Assembly: GCA_963772675.1 (NCBI GenBank)
Contig: CAVYYF010000003.1
Location: 177,664-241,663, forward strand
Source of the DNA: JAKAGZ01 sp963772675
GTDB taxonomy: Bacteria > Bacteroidota > Ignavibacteria > Ignavibacteriales > Ignavibacteriaceae
Reading direction: 5' to 3'
DNA length: 64,000 nucleotides
Below are positions 36,772 through 46,452 of this stretch, in pieces. The translations under genes and the position numbers were made by a program. Within the stretch, counting starts at the first letter, position 1. Each line of letters begins with the position of its first letter. Under the pieces are notes generated by a model. It ran no database searches, had not been told where the DNA came from, and worked only from the letters and a program-made list of their open reading frames with translations.

Positions 36772-38889
36772 TTATTTAATAACTAAAAACTTACCGCGTT
36801 TTATTACGCCGGTCTTCAAATCTTTTACAGTAAATAAATACAAACCTGTAGCAATTGCCTGATCGTGATCAGTTAAAAGATCCCACGCATCTTCACCACC
36901 TGTCATCACTTGTTTGCCATCACTGGCATACGTTTGGAACCATTTAATATTTGAACCATTACTATTTTGATCATGATATATTTTTTTTACTATATCACCG
37001 GAAAGTGTATAGATATAAATTTCACAATTGTGCGGAAGATTATAAAAATATATTTTTCTCAATCTCTCAGTACCCCCGTCCCAATAAGCATTTCCATAAT
37101 AAGGGTTGGGATAAACACCCACTTCTGCCTGATCATTATTGTTTGGAAGTGTTCCCGGAAGCACCCTGTTAAGTGAAATCAAAGGGCTGGACTCAAGACT
37201 TGAAAGATTATTTTCAGGATCTCCTTTATCAAACGCTGTTACAGAAAAAAGATATTGCCAGCCGTTTAGTAAATTATCCAGTTCATATTTGTAATAATAT
37301 TTTGTTGTATCACCTTCCAATGTAACAGGCTGTTGCAACTTAACTTTTCCAAAGCCGGTGTTGAACCCGATTGAATTACCTGAGCTGTCAAACTGGGCAA
37401 GCATTACTAAAGAAGATCTTGCATCTTCTGAAAGATCCAAATCAAAACCCGGTTCCGTCCTGTAAAGCCTGTAACCTTCAAAATCTTTTTTACCAGAAAT
37501 TGGATCGATAGAGTTTTCAGCCCTGTTATCCCAATAAATTGTTACTTTAGTATTTTGGGGAACTACTTTAACCAATGGCGAAGTCGGTGGCGCCGGAAGT
37601 ACATACCTGTGAATTTTCCCGTCACCGTAAATATCTTCACCAGGATCAAGCTTGCCATTCCTGTTACGATCATTTCCATAGTAAGCTCTTAACGCCCAAT
37701 CACCATTAGAATACAGATTAGTTTTCTGTTCATCTGTATCAAGATTCATCGGGTCGTTTCCGTATTTTTTAGCACAAACAATTGCGTAAACAACATTAAT
37801 TGAATCGCCAGGTGCTATGCTTCTGAAAGGTCCTCTCGTAATTAATTCTGATCTGTTAGATGGATCCTTCAATGCAGAAGGGTTAACACCCTTGCCATAC
37901 CTATTCGAACCGCCAAAGTAGCCGTTCATCTTTCTGTATCTGTCAACATCAGTAGTTGGAGAAAAGAAATTTGGGTCGCCAGTATTTTTATATTGCCAAC
38001 TTACAAAATTGACAGTAGGTAATGTATCCTGTCCATCCATAAATGTACTATCGAGAGTAGGAGTGGAGCCTAAGAGTTGAATGCCCACGTAACTATTTGT
38101 ATAACCAACATCACCTGTTGCGTCATAGGTGTACGCCATTTTCATAGCACTGCTATAGCCTTCTCCCCCTTTATCAAAGAAAGAAGCGCCAGTTCTAGGA
38201 GAAGTTATTTTAGTATTACGAACAACTGCATCAGTCCACAATCCGACAAAAACACTGTCAATGTATTTATTAGTTACATTTTTAATTGTATAGTTCATTA
38301 TTACAAAAAAATCAGCAAATGGGAAATTCCAGGCATAGGTTTCCTGGTGAACTGTAATGCCGAGAGGAGAATGATTCTGAATTGTCTCGCCGTTTTGAAG
38401 TACACGGTTTGTGTCTGTATAATCCATTACAAAATCCTGGTGAGATACAGCATCGGGATTATAATATCTTGAATCAAGCAGTGATGACCTTTCGACTATC
38501 CTGCTGCCGGGTGCATTGGTAAATTCAAAACCGCCACCACGTGTAGAGACAGATGATGCATCAACAGAGCCTGTTGTTACGAAGGGGCCTACCCTGTTTT
38601 GTCCCTGTGCATCACTACTTATATAACCTCCCACCCAGAGACTGCCGTCAAAGATATGTTCAATTCCACTTCCTAACGGGTATTCACAACTAGGTTGTTG
38701 TGGCCATAAGGCGAACCCATTACCGTACATGCCAAAATTTGTAACGGTTAGTCCTATGTTACCTACATTCGTGTATTTGGAATTATCGTCATCCATTGTC
38801 TTATTTAGTTTATTACCCCCATCACCAGAGTAAAAACTAAAACTGAATGCCGATATTATTACCAGAGATAGTAAAAGTTTAGATTTCAT
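36772..38889 (-). CDS. Large secreted protein with variant C-terminal sorting-like domain, unknown function
   Basis: A 705-residue exported protein, first gene of the secreted operon. After the signal peptide (about residues 1-20) comes a long beta-rich region. An acidic loop DRNRNGKLDPGED near residues 403-415 looks like a calcium-binding or dockerin-type loop, followed by a fibronectin-like module. The last ~110 residues contain VGVYPNPYYG and end GLYLFTVKD...KRGKFLVIK, which resembles a T9SS type A domain but with an insertion and a different motif. I do not recognise a catalytic domain. The gene is preceded by a 238-base gap with a hairpin. Confidence 0.8.
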   Translation of the reverse strand: MKSKLLLSLVIISAFSFSFYSGDGGNKLNKTMDDDNSKYTNVGNIGLTVTNFGMYGNGFALWPQQPSCEYPLGSGIEHIFDGSLWVGGYISSDAQGQNRVGPFVTTGSVDASSVSTRGGGFEFTNAPGSRIVERSSLLDSRYYNPDAVSHQDFVMDYTDTNRVLQNGETIQNHSPLGITVHQETYAWNFPFADFFVIMNYTIKNVTNKYIDSVFVGLWTDAVVRNTKITSPRTGASFFDKGGEGYSSAMKMAYTYDATGDVGYTNSYVGIQLLGSTPTLDSTFMDGQDTLPTVNFVSWQYKNTGDPNFFSPTTDVDRYRKMNGYFGGSNRYGKGVNPSALKDPSNRSELITRGPFRSIAPGDSINVVYAIVCAKKYGNDPMNLDTDEQKTNLYSNGDWALRAYYGNDRNRNGKLDPGEDIYGDGKIHRYVLPAPPTSPLVKVVPQNTKVTIYWDNRAENSIDPISGKKDFEGYRLYRTEPGFDLDLSEDARSSLVMLAQFDSSGNSIGFNTGFGKVKLQQPVTLEGDTTKYYYKYELDNLLNGWQYLFSVTAFDKGDPENNLSSLESSPLISLNRVLPGTLPNNNDQAEVGVYPNPYYGNAYWDGGTERLRKIYFYNLPHNCEIYIYTLSGDIVKKIYHDQNSNGSNIKWFQTYASDGKQVMTGGEDAWDLLTDHDQAIATGLYLFTVKDLKTGVIKRGKFLVIK

Positions 38890-39063
38890 TCACCGCTTTG
38901 TTAAAATTTAACATTGGCCATTATTTCTATAAAAATATTTTGTAAACAATGAATTCATTTCCCATAACCGAATAACAAAATATTTGTGATCGATAATTAA
39001 ACATTCAGGCCGGAACCGGTCTTTAAATGAATAAACGGCAAATATAGCTCACAAATAAATTAA

Positions 39064-39100
39064 CCGGGTAAGTATCTGAATAAGCAATAAACTTACCCGG
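39064..39100 (-). terminator. Hairpin downstream of the LamG-like T9SS gene, possible terminator
   Basis: A perfect 10-base-pair stem: CCGGGTAAGT at 39064-39073 and ACTTACCCGG at 39091-39100, with a 17-base loop. It lies 28 bases past the stop at 39128. A strong T-run is missing on the minus strand (TTAATTTATT), so it may stabilise the 3' end rather than end transcription efficiently. It separates this gene from the operon starting at 38889. Confidence 0.5.
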
Positions 39101-39127
39101 CATCAATTTAGACTAAAACACCCCGTT

Positions 39128-41866
39128 TTATTTTAATAGCATAAGTTTTTTAGATATCATCGCGTCGGCTGTCTTTATTGTATAAACGTAAACACCCGTA
39201 GCAAGATTTGAAGCATCAAAGTTAACTTGTGTAATACCCTGTGGTGCAACAGCGTTGTACAATGTTTTTACTTCTCTGCCAAGGATATCATAAACTTTTA
39301 GAACAACCTTTTCAGATTTTGGAACTTCAAATTTAATAATGGTGGTCGGATTAAACGGATTCGGGTAATTCTGATAAAGCTGGAACGTATATACTCTCGT
39401 ACCGCCGTTTCCTTCAACTCCGGTTAAAATAGTAGGTTTAATATCTGAAGTATCGCGTGGCATAATTTCATAACCATCATTGTATACACTTGAACTTGAT
39501 GAATATTGGTTGCCAATACCAACAAGATTAATTGGATAGGATGGTTCAGTTGTACCAGGAATATTTGTATATGAACTTATGAACATCAACAAGGTATCTG
39601 TCTCACTTGCATTTCTAACATCAATATATCCATTTGAAGATGCTGATGGCCATGTACCTGATGCCTTGGAAAGTGTATCTACCTCAACAAGCATACCTTC
39701 GTAATTCTCCGGATTTGCATTAAATTCAGTAAGTGTAAGTTTTACAGGAGCGGGCATAACAGCATTGTGTTTTATAAGACCAAGATTTGTTGAATCAATT
39801 GTAAGCGGAGCAAACTCATCAAGGCCGCGATATTGATCAACCGTTCCAATCACAAAGACTGAATCTCCCATCGCAAAACTTGTTGCCGGCATTGATCCGT
39901 AATAAAATACTTCGATGCCTCCTGTTGCATCCTGTATGAAGAATGCCGTACTACTGCTTGAAATATTTGGCGAGGTAATAACACCTGTGACCATCAAAGT
40001 ATCACCTGTAACTTTATGATCAGGAATTAAATCGTGGTTATCATCCTTTCTTGCCTCAGCTATTGATACTTGTTTTGCGGTAGATATATTCCAGGTAGTA
40101 TCGACATGAATACCATCAATGGTTAATGACGGTGCAGCTGATGATGATCCTTGTCTTAAGGTTACAGTCGATATGTCAGTAGCATCATTTTTTCCACTGA
40201 ATGTATATGGTCCAACTTCCGGTGTACCCGGTTCCATAGCTGGAATATTTGATCCAAATACATAAATTGATATTGCATCATCAGTCGTGTCAGCCGGATT
40301 AAAAGAATATTTTGATACAACTAAGTATGTTTTATTCAGGGAAAGCTCTGTACTTCCATAAACAGCACCACCTGAGGCTTCATTGCTTTTACTCACACCT
40401 ATAACAAAGCCAGAGCCGGAGCTTTTTATGTGAATTCTGTCGTAATAGTTATATTGAGTGCTTGCAGGTGAAAGAGCAATAAAATAATCACCAGTTTGTG
40501 CGGCAGATACATTTACTAAAAATGATAAATAAACATTACCGGAGGATATTCCTACAGATGTGAAGTTGTTATAAACATCCTCACCGCTCGTTGTCATTGC
40601 AACTGAATTTCCAGAATTATATAAATAATTTGGAAGTGTTAATCCGGGTGAAGAAACAATTAACGGATTAGTTGTATTACTTCCACTTAGCGTCCAGCCA
40701 TGAGTTAATAACGTATCTCCTGCCGGATAATCAAAATTTTCAGTAAACAATAAATTTAATGAAGCAACTGAGCCGCTTACAGTTACATTTTGTGTAGTTG
40801 CTCCACCGCCGGAATTTGAAATAACTTTCACTGTTATAAGCGCCGTCGCTAAGTCCGGCTTTTAGTCTTACATAAATAGTTGTGTCTGACAGAGTTCCTC
40901 CTGTGTAAGCAATATCAAGAGTTCCGCTAAAAGTTGAACTATCCGATGAAACCTCGTAATTAGTGGACCCTGTTACAGTAATATTTCCTGAAGCCGGAGT
41001 AAGATTCGCTCCACTTAAAGTATAGCTCTGTACAGCGGATGGACCATTACCAATAGTATATGTAAAATTAGTTAAGCTTGTGGGTAAAACGGAAATTGTT
41101 GGAGTCGAGGGTAGGGGCGAGCAGCAAGATCCCAAGAAGTCGAAACCTGGATACCATCAAGAACTACATCTGGAATACCACTCGACTGGCGAATACCTAT
41201 TGCGTCTACCGTATCTGTTGATGTACCTGTCTGGCTGTCTATTGTAACATCCGGTGTACCGGCTGCGGCTTCACTAGCAGGAACACCCGATGAAACGACC
41301 CATAGTTTAGTTGTATCATTTCCAGAAGTATTTATTGTATATTTTACAATAAGCAGATATGTAGTGTTTTTAGAATAAGTATTTGAAGTGTATGTACCAG
41401 TAGATGTATTTGAGAGACCAAAATTTACATTATCTGATGCATCAACACTAACAAAAACACGTGCACAAAAAGATGTGAAACTTGTGGGAGAGGTAGTTTT
41501 CCCCAGATGTAAAAAATATCCTCCACTTAAGCTGTTTCCTATCTCCGAAACATCGACAAGAGCAGACAAATAAATTGAAGTGCCGTCAGTACCCTGTGCC
41601 GTGAATTCCTTATTCACATCTTCTCCGGTACCAAATACATCAGCTGCGTTACCAATTCCCGACCCAATATATCCAGAATAAGTTAACCCACCATTACTTA
41701 CCAGTACTGGGGTAGTACCGCTTCCACTGTGAATATTCCAACCGTGAGTGTCTATAGAATCTCCAGCAGCATAACTAAAATTTTCAGTCAGCAACTGTGC
41801 AGACGTAATCTTAAAAAATGACAGCACAAAAAATGACACCATAAGTAGTATGGACACTTTTTTCAT
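39128..41866 (-). pseudogene. Secreted LamG-like/OB-fold T9SS protein, interrupted by two compensating homopolymer indels
   Basis: Reading through two single-base shifts gives one protein of about 912 residues: signal peptide (ending ITSAQ), a LamG-like jelly-roll module (about 25-255), an Ig-like spacer, a second LamG-like module that repeats the first (NFSYAAGD versus NFDYPAGD starts), an OB-fold module with AFFIQDATGG, and a T9SS sorting domain (NYPNPFNPTT, end KLMLLK). At 41114-41117 one C is missing on the coding strand (CCCC where five would keep LAARPLPSTP in frame). At 40826-40828 one A is extra (GAAAGTT where GAAGTT keeps NSEVISNS). The first and last segments share a reading frame. 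Consensus error is likely; true disruption or phase variation cannot be excluded. Confidence 0.8.
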
Positions 41867-42428
41867 AATAACCTCACCTGATTTATTATTAAGAACAATT
41901 GTTAATTAGAATTTTACAAAAAGTAAAATTAAATGCATATGTTACCCAGAGATAAACAAATTGTTAAGAAATCGTTAAGATATTATTTTATGCACAGGCT
42001 AAGAATTAGGTGTGCACAACCAGTCGAGTCATAAATGTAGTATATCAGTTTAAGCAGCGCCGTCCGCATTTCATCTTTTTAAGTAATTGGGCTATACAAT
42101 TATTATAAAGACTCGCAATGGCAACGACAAACAATACCCTTGGGGTATCGCTCCCTTTTACATGAAATCGTGAGATGTAAAAATTTGTATAAGCTTCTCC
42201 CTCATTTAAATTATTGAATTAAGAGTTTTTAATATTACTTATAAAAGTATTTATATTAATTCGTAACCTATTACCCATATATTCAATATCACTTGAAATT
42301 TATGAAAAACTAATTCCACTTACAATATTTTTTTAAAAAAACTTCTTTCCACATCAAAAATACTGAATAATGCCACCCATTATCACTGATAATATTGATA
42401 ATGAAAATTAGGTTATTCCAGACATTAT
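41867..42428. other. Intergenic region of 562 bases
   Basis: An AT-rich gap without credible ORF between two secreted-protein genes on the minus strand. It contains the promoter area of the LamG-like gene and a short perfect hairpin with stem ATACCC/GGGTAT (42134-42148). The stretch about 41990-42180 is less AT-rich than its flanks. I cannot assign a function to it. Confidence 0.4.
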
Positions 42429-43616
42429 TTATTTTAGCAAATTCATCTTCTTGGTTTCAACGTAATTATCAGTTGTTAACTTGTATAAATAAACGCCGCT
42501 TGCAGCAGCAATTCCATTTTTGTCATTGCCATTCCAATAGACAATATGGTATCCGGCCTGCTTTTGTTCATTAAGCAAAATAGCCACTTCCCTGCCAAGA
42601 ATATCATATATTACTATTTTTACTTTTAAATCGCTTGGAATATAAAACTTAATTGCAGTTGATGGATTGAAAGGATTAGGATTGTTCTGTAAAAGCTTTG
42701 CTTGCTCAGAACCATTGAGTGATACAGTAACTGCATCATAATATTTGAATTTCCCATCAACATCTATTTGTTTTAATCTGTAGCTGAATTTTGTCCCTCC
42801 TGTTGGCCTATCAGTAAATGAATAAGACTTTGGGGAATTACTATTGCCGGAACCTGCAACAAAACCAATCTTGCTCCAGTTTTTATTTCCCTTTTTCCTT
42901 TCTACATCGAAGCCATAATTATTTATTTCAGTTGCTGTCTGCCATTTTAAGGTAACGGAGTTTTCGGTTGAATAGGCTGATAAATCAGTTAACTCTACAG
43001 GAAGTGCAATGACACCATCCAATGATAAGCTATTGACATTTGTAGTACCTAACGCAAAACTACCTGAACCACCAGAAGCACCCCACGCATATAATCTCAA
43101 ATAAATTGTAGTGGAACTACCAACATTTTGTAAATCACTTATACCTGATAAGTCTATCTGAGGTTGATCATCACCTGAAGAAGTTGTTGTTGTAAAATCA
43201 ATTTGAGAACCGATATCGGTAAAATTTGTACCATCAATGCTGAAACGCCAGATGTAGGCATTCGGGCCTGTACTTGTTCTCCTTAAATGTGAATCAAGGG
43301 TTGATAAAAATACACTATAGCCAAATTTGGCATTAACGGTAACCTGATAATACCTATTATTTGTAATCGCTCCAGATTCATCTGCGTCTGTCCACCCTTT
43401 AGATGAATATCCGTGTGAAAGGCTAGTTGCAGTTACTCCAGTACCTCTTGATAATATAGGTGTATTTAAATTGACATCATTTGTTGTTGCGCTGAAGCTA
43501 ATATCATAGGAACTAGGTGAGTTATAAGAATTCCATGCAACAATTTGTGCAGAAACAATAGAATAAAAAGACAATAGGAAGAGCGTGGCCAGAACAATTG
43601 AAAATATTTTTCTCAT
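42429..43616 (-). CDS. Secreted protein with T9SS sorting domain
   Basis: A 395-residue exported protein: signal peptide ending near residue 24 (IVSAQ), a beta-sandwich domain of about 180 residues typical of secreted surface proteins in this phylum, a fibronectin-like linker that starts PVELTDLSAYSTENSVTLKWQ (about 205-225), and a C-terminal sorting domain with NNPNPFNPST. The end is KMNLLK. No catalytic motif is evident, so it is probably an adhesion or binding protein. It has its own upstream gap (43617 onward) and so appears to be transcribed alone. Confidence 0.8.
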   Translation of the reverse strand: MRKIFSIVLATLFLLSFYSIVSAQIVAWNSYNSPSSYDISFSATTNDVNLNTPILSRGTGVTATSLSHGYSSKGWTDADESGAITNNRYYQVTVNAKFGYSVFLSTLDSHLRRTSTGPNAYIWRFSIDGTNFTDIGSQIDFTTTTSSGDDQPQIDLSGISDLQNVGSSTTIYLRLYAWGASGGSGSFALGTTNVNSLSLDGVIALPVELTDLSAYSTENSVTLKWQTATEINNYGFDVERKKGNKNWSKIGFVAGSGNSNSPKSYSFTDRPTGGTKFSYRLKQIDVDGKFKYYDAVTVSLNGSEQAKLLQNNPNPFNPSTAIKFYIPSDLKVKIVIYDILGREVAILLNEQKQAGYHIVYWNGNDKNGIAAASGVYLYKLTTDNYVETKKMNLLK

Positions 43617-43925
43617 TATGCCCTCATATAATTATAAAAAATATTGTTTATTAAATGTTTAGAATCATCAACATATCCTTTAGTGAAATAATTTAGATTA
43701 AAATATTACTTGGCTATAAATTTTCTGTTAATAAATTATTAATTCATTTTTTAATATTGTGATTTTAAAAAGGGTAAGCCTAATTAGACCTGTAGAGATT
43801 AAAAAGCCCACAAAAAATATCTACATCATTATAAATCAATTATAATTTATAACGACTTGCCAATTATGCTTTTAATTGAGACCCCGTTATGCAGTGGAAT
43901 TCTCACCCTGTTTGCACAATTTTAA
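43617..43925. other. Intergenic region with no recognisable gene
   Basis: About 310 AT-rich bases between the start of the 395-residue secreted gene and the aminopeptidase relic. I searched both strands by eye for an extension of the relic and found only stop-interrupted frames. It should contain the promoter of the secreted gene. Confidence 0.35.
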
Positions 43926-44129
43926 GATAATATAAAAATTCATTTTAAAGATGCAACAAAAATTCAAAGAATATTCATTATTTATGATAATTTTTGCTCA
44001 TTTGAACCGGGAATTTATTTGCCAGGTGAATTCGGTATAAGAAACGAAATAGATGTTTACATACACGAAGATGGGAAAGTAATTTCAACAGGTGAAATTC
44101 AAAAAGAAGTCGCGGCAATTCTAGGTTAA
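43926..44129 (+). pseudogene. C-terminal relic of a peptidase M24 (Xaa-Pro aminopeptidase-like) gene
   Basis: An open frame with no start codon ends at TAA 44127-44129. Its last 42 codons (44001-44126) begin FEPGIYLPGEFGIRNEIDVY and end EIQKEVAAILG, which matches the C-terminal end of M24 metallopeptidases: the EPGIYLPGEFG box and the RNEIDV box that carries a metal-ligand Glu. Codons 43926-44000 do not resemble the family, and a stop lies just before. The catalytic core is absent. This is the scar of a deleted gene and the only plus-strand coding trace between 23 kb and 62 kb. Confidence 0.75.
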
Positions 44130-44157
44130 AAAACTACTCAGTTTAAAAAGAATAAAT

Positions 44158-45510
44158 TTACTTCTTTTTATACTTTTCCTGATATGTTTCCATAATATAT
44201 TTTGCAACAGCCTGTGCCTGATCAGGTCTCAAGCCGGGATTAGGCATTGGAGGATAACCGGGATTATTCTGCTTTGGACTAAGTATGAACGCAACTAGTT
44301 CATTCATTTTACCTTCGTACTTTGGCATAGTCTGTTGATACGGTGGTCCAACAACTTTATGATCGAAAGAATGACATGAAGAACAGATATTCTTGTAAAT
44401 TTCTTCCCCACTAATTGCTTTGGGTTTATTACTTCCTGTCAATTGCGCCATCATTTCATCATACTTACTGCTTAATATAACTGCCTGTTCCTGAGTAGCA
44501 TTATCAACCGCAACCTGGTCTTTAATAATAAGAGCCATAAATATTGCAATCAAAGTCATATAAAGAAGGCCTGTATGATTTGCGTTGGCATTCTTTATCA
44601 TTGAGTAAAGAAGATTGTAAGTCAGGAACATTAATAAAAGGGCTAAAATTGATAATCCAAATACTGCACCTGAGACTGCACTTCCTGGTATGGAAAATAA
44701 AATTATAGCAAGAAGCAATGGCAGAACTAATAAAGAATAAAGTGTATGATTGACAGCATTCTTTCTGACAAATTCTTTATAATTCTCGTCGAGATTTCTC
44801 TTACCACCTTCCCAGTAAAAATAGCGGAATAAAACTGAACCGCCTGTAAAAGCAAAAGCCATTACTATAAAGAATAAAAATCTTACTAATACCTGCCAGG
44901 AAAATAATACTGATAGAAAACTACCCTGCCCCCAATCAACAGGATAAACTGCTACAGTAACTCCGGAAGTAAAAAACCAGATTGAAAAAAATAGTAAGAT
45001 TAATCCGTAAAAACCTGAACGTGAACTTAGGTGTTTGCTGGATTCACCGAGTTTAGCAATTTCATTCATTACGGATGAATCTTTTAGTTTAGCTTCACTT
45101 AGCGAACCGAAAAGAAATGTAAATTTGGTTGAATATCTATAGGTGTAAATAAATATTAATGCAAGTATTATCAACAGAAATGAAACTGATAAATAGATTA
45201 CTGACGTTGTGTTACTTAAATGAAGAAGCTGTGAATATATAAGCACAGTTGTTAAAACCGGAACAATACCTAAAATTACACCAAGGCTTTTACTTACAGT
45301 AACAACTTCAATAATTTCTTTCGCAAAGGTAAGATAGTTTTTATGGTTTTCCTTTACCCCTTTATGCCTGTAAAAGAGAGAGAGAAATGTTCCACCAAAT
45401 ACCATACTAATAAAAGGAACAAAAAGGAAAAATATTAACATCGCCAGATAATGCAGCAATTGAAGATGCTCAGAAGATTGAGGTATTACAAATTTTTCAA
45501 GAAACTCCAT
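44158..45510 (-). CDS. Polytopic membrane protein with C-terminal cytochrome c domain
   Basis: A 450-residue protein with about nine membrane helices in the first ~330 residues and a class I cytochrome c domain at the end: the heme motif CSSCH is at residues 376-380 and the likely axial Met is in PPMPNPG. I do not recognise the membrane part as a named oxidase subunit. It starts HLQLLHYLAMLIFFLFVPF, whose histidines could bind heme, but this is inference. It is the last gene of the ACIII/caa3 cluster, 23 bases after ctaB, so it probably moves electrons between the complex and another acceptor or donor. Confidence 0.75.
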   Translation of the reverse strand: MEFLEKFVIPQSSEHLQLLHYLAMLIFFLFVPFISMVFGGTFLSLFYRHKGVKENHKNYLTFAKEIIEVVTVSKSLGVILGIVPVLTTVLIYSQLLHLSNTTSVIYLSVSFLLIILALIFIYTYRYSTKFTFLFGSLSEAKLKDSSVMNEIAKLGESSKHLSSRSGFYGLILLFFSIWFFTSGVTVAVYPVDWGQGSFLSVLFSWQVLVRFLFFIVMAFAFTGGSVLFRYFYWEGGKRNLDENYKEFVRKNAVNHTLYSLLVLPLLLAIILFSIPGSAVSGAVFGLSILALLLMFLTYNLLYSMIKNANANHTGLLYMTLIAIFMALIIKDQVAVDNATQEQAVILSSKYDEMMAQLTGSNKPKAISGEEIYKNICSSCHSFDHKVVGPPYQQTMPKYEGKMNELVAFILSPKQNNPGYPPMPNPGLRPDQAQAVAKYIMETYQEKYKKK

Positions 45511-45533
45511 TGTTCAATGCTCTCTTTTTTCAG

Positions 45534-46445
45534 TTAAATTAATGTTACAAGTTTATCTATAGAAATTAAAACGACTACAAGAATTGCAAAAATATTTATT
45601 TCCATAAATGCAAAACGAAAATATTTTTTCTCTTTGGTAGATCTTAATAATTTAATTGCCTTCCAGGTCAGCCACAACCCGGCAATGAAAAGCCCGTAAT
45701 TAATAATGTTTGATCTTACAACTCCGAATAATGGAATAAGCAAACCAATCATAACAGTAGTGATTATCCAAACAAAAGTAATTCTACCCAATTGATCGGT
45801 ATTGAAAATTTGAGTTAAAGTTGGAAAACCAGCTTGCTTATAATCTTCACCAAATATTAATAACAAAAGCCAGAAATGAGGGATCTGCCAGATAAAGAAA
45901 AACAGCGAAATAATAGCTATCCTTGGATCGAAAATATTTCCGCCTGCTGCAACCCAGCCAACTGCCGGAGGAATTGCCCCTACAATGGAACCGGGAATTA
46001 TTGCAAATGCATTTTTCTTTTTTAGCGGAGTATAAATTGCGTTATACCAAACAAGATTTAGAATACCCAGTCCAAGCGCAAGAGTTCCACCACCGAAATA
46101 TAAAAGCATGGACCCTGCAATTACTAATAAAACCGCTACATTCAAAGCGTCCTGCGCCGAAATTTTACCAGATGGAATGGGACGGCTTTTTGTTCTCATC
46201 ATCAGAGCATCGGTTTTTCTTTCCTGGTAGTGGTTAATAACAGCAGAACCACACGCTAATAATAAAATCCCAAAGACAGGCGCAATCATATTTACAGAAA
46301 ATCCACCGGCGGCACAAAGGTAACCAAATATAGTTGTAATCGTGACAAAAAAAGTAATCCGGAATTTTGTTAATTCCATTAACAGATCAATTTTTTGTCT
46401 AACACTTAAATCGTGGGCTACAATATTTACTGTTTCATTCACCAT
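45534..46445 (-). CDS. ctaB: Protoheme IX farnesyltransferase (heme O synthase)
   Basis: A 303-residue UbiA-family integral membrane prenyltransferase that converts heme B to heme O for the caa3 oxidase. The first Asp-rich-type motif and its extension read NHYQERKTDALMMRTKSRP (residues about 76-94), followed by several hydrophobic helices and a second conserved loop around LLIFGEDYKQAGFPTL. ATG 46445 (MVNETVNIVAH) is preferred, 7 bases after the coxB stop; an upstream in-frame extension would overlap coxB. Heme A synthase (ctaA) is not in the window. Confidence 0.94.
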   Translation of the reverse strand: MVNETVNIVAHDLSVRQKIDLLMELTKFRITFFVTITTIFGYLCAAGGFSVNMIAPVFGILLLACGSAVINHYQERKTDALMMRTKSRPIPSGKISAQDALNVAVLLVIAGSMLLYFGGGTLALGLGILNLVWYNAIYTPLKKKNAFAIIPGSIVGAIPPAVGWVAAGGNIFDPRIAIISLFFFIWQIPHFWLLLLIFGEDYKQAGFPTLTQIFNTDQLGRITFVWIITTVMIGLLIPLFGVVRSNIINYGLFIAGLWLTWKAIKLLRSTKEKKYFRFAFMEINIFAILVVVLISIDKLVTLI

Positions 46446-46452
46446 AAATAAT

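Noticed and set aside
40740..41135. Separate 131-residue gene on the minus strand
   Set aside because: Its content is the missing middle (Ig-like spacer) of the 39128-41866 gene, in a shifted frame between two homopolymer indels.
45923..46237. Plus-strand 104-codon ORF opposite ctaB
   Set aside because: Shadow of the conserved UbiA-family gene.
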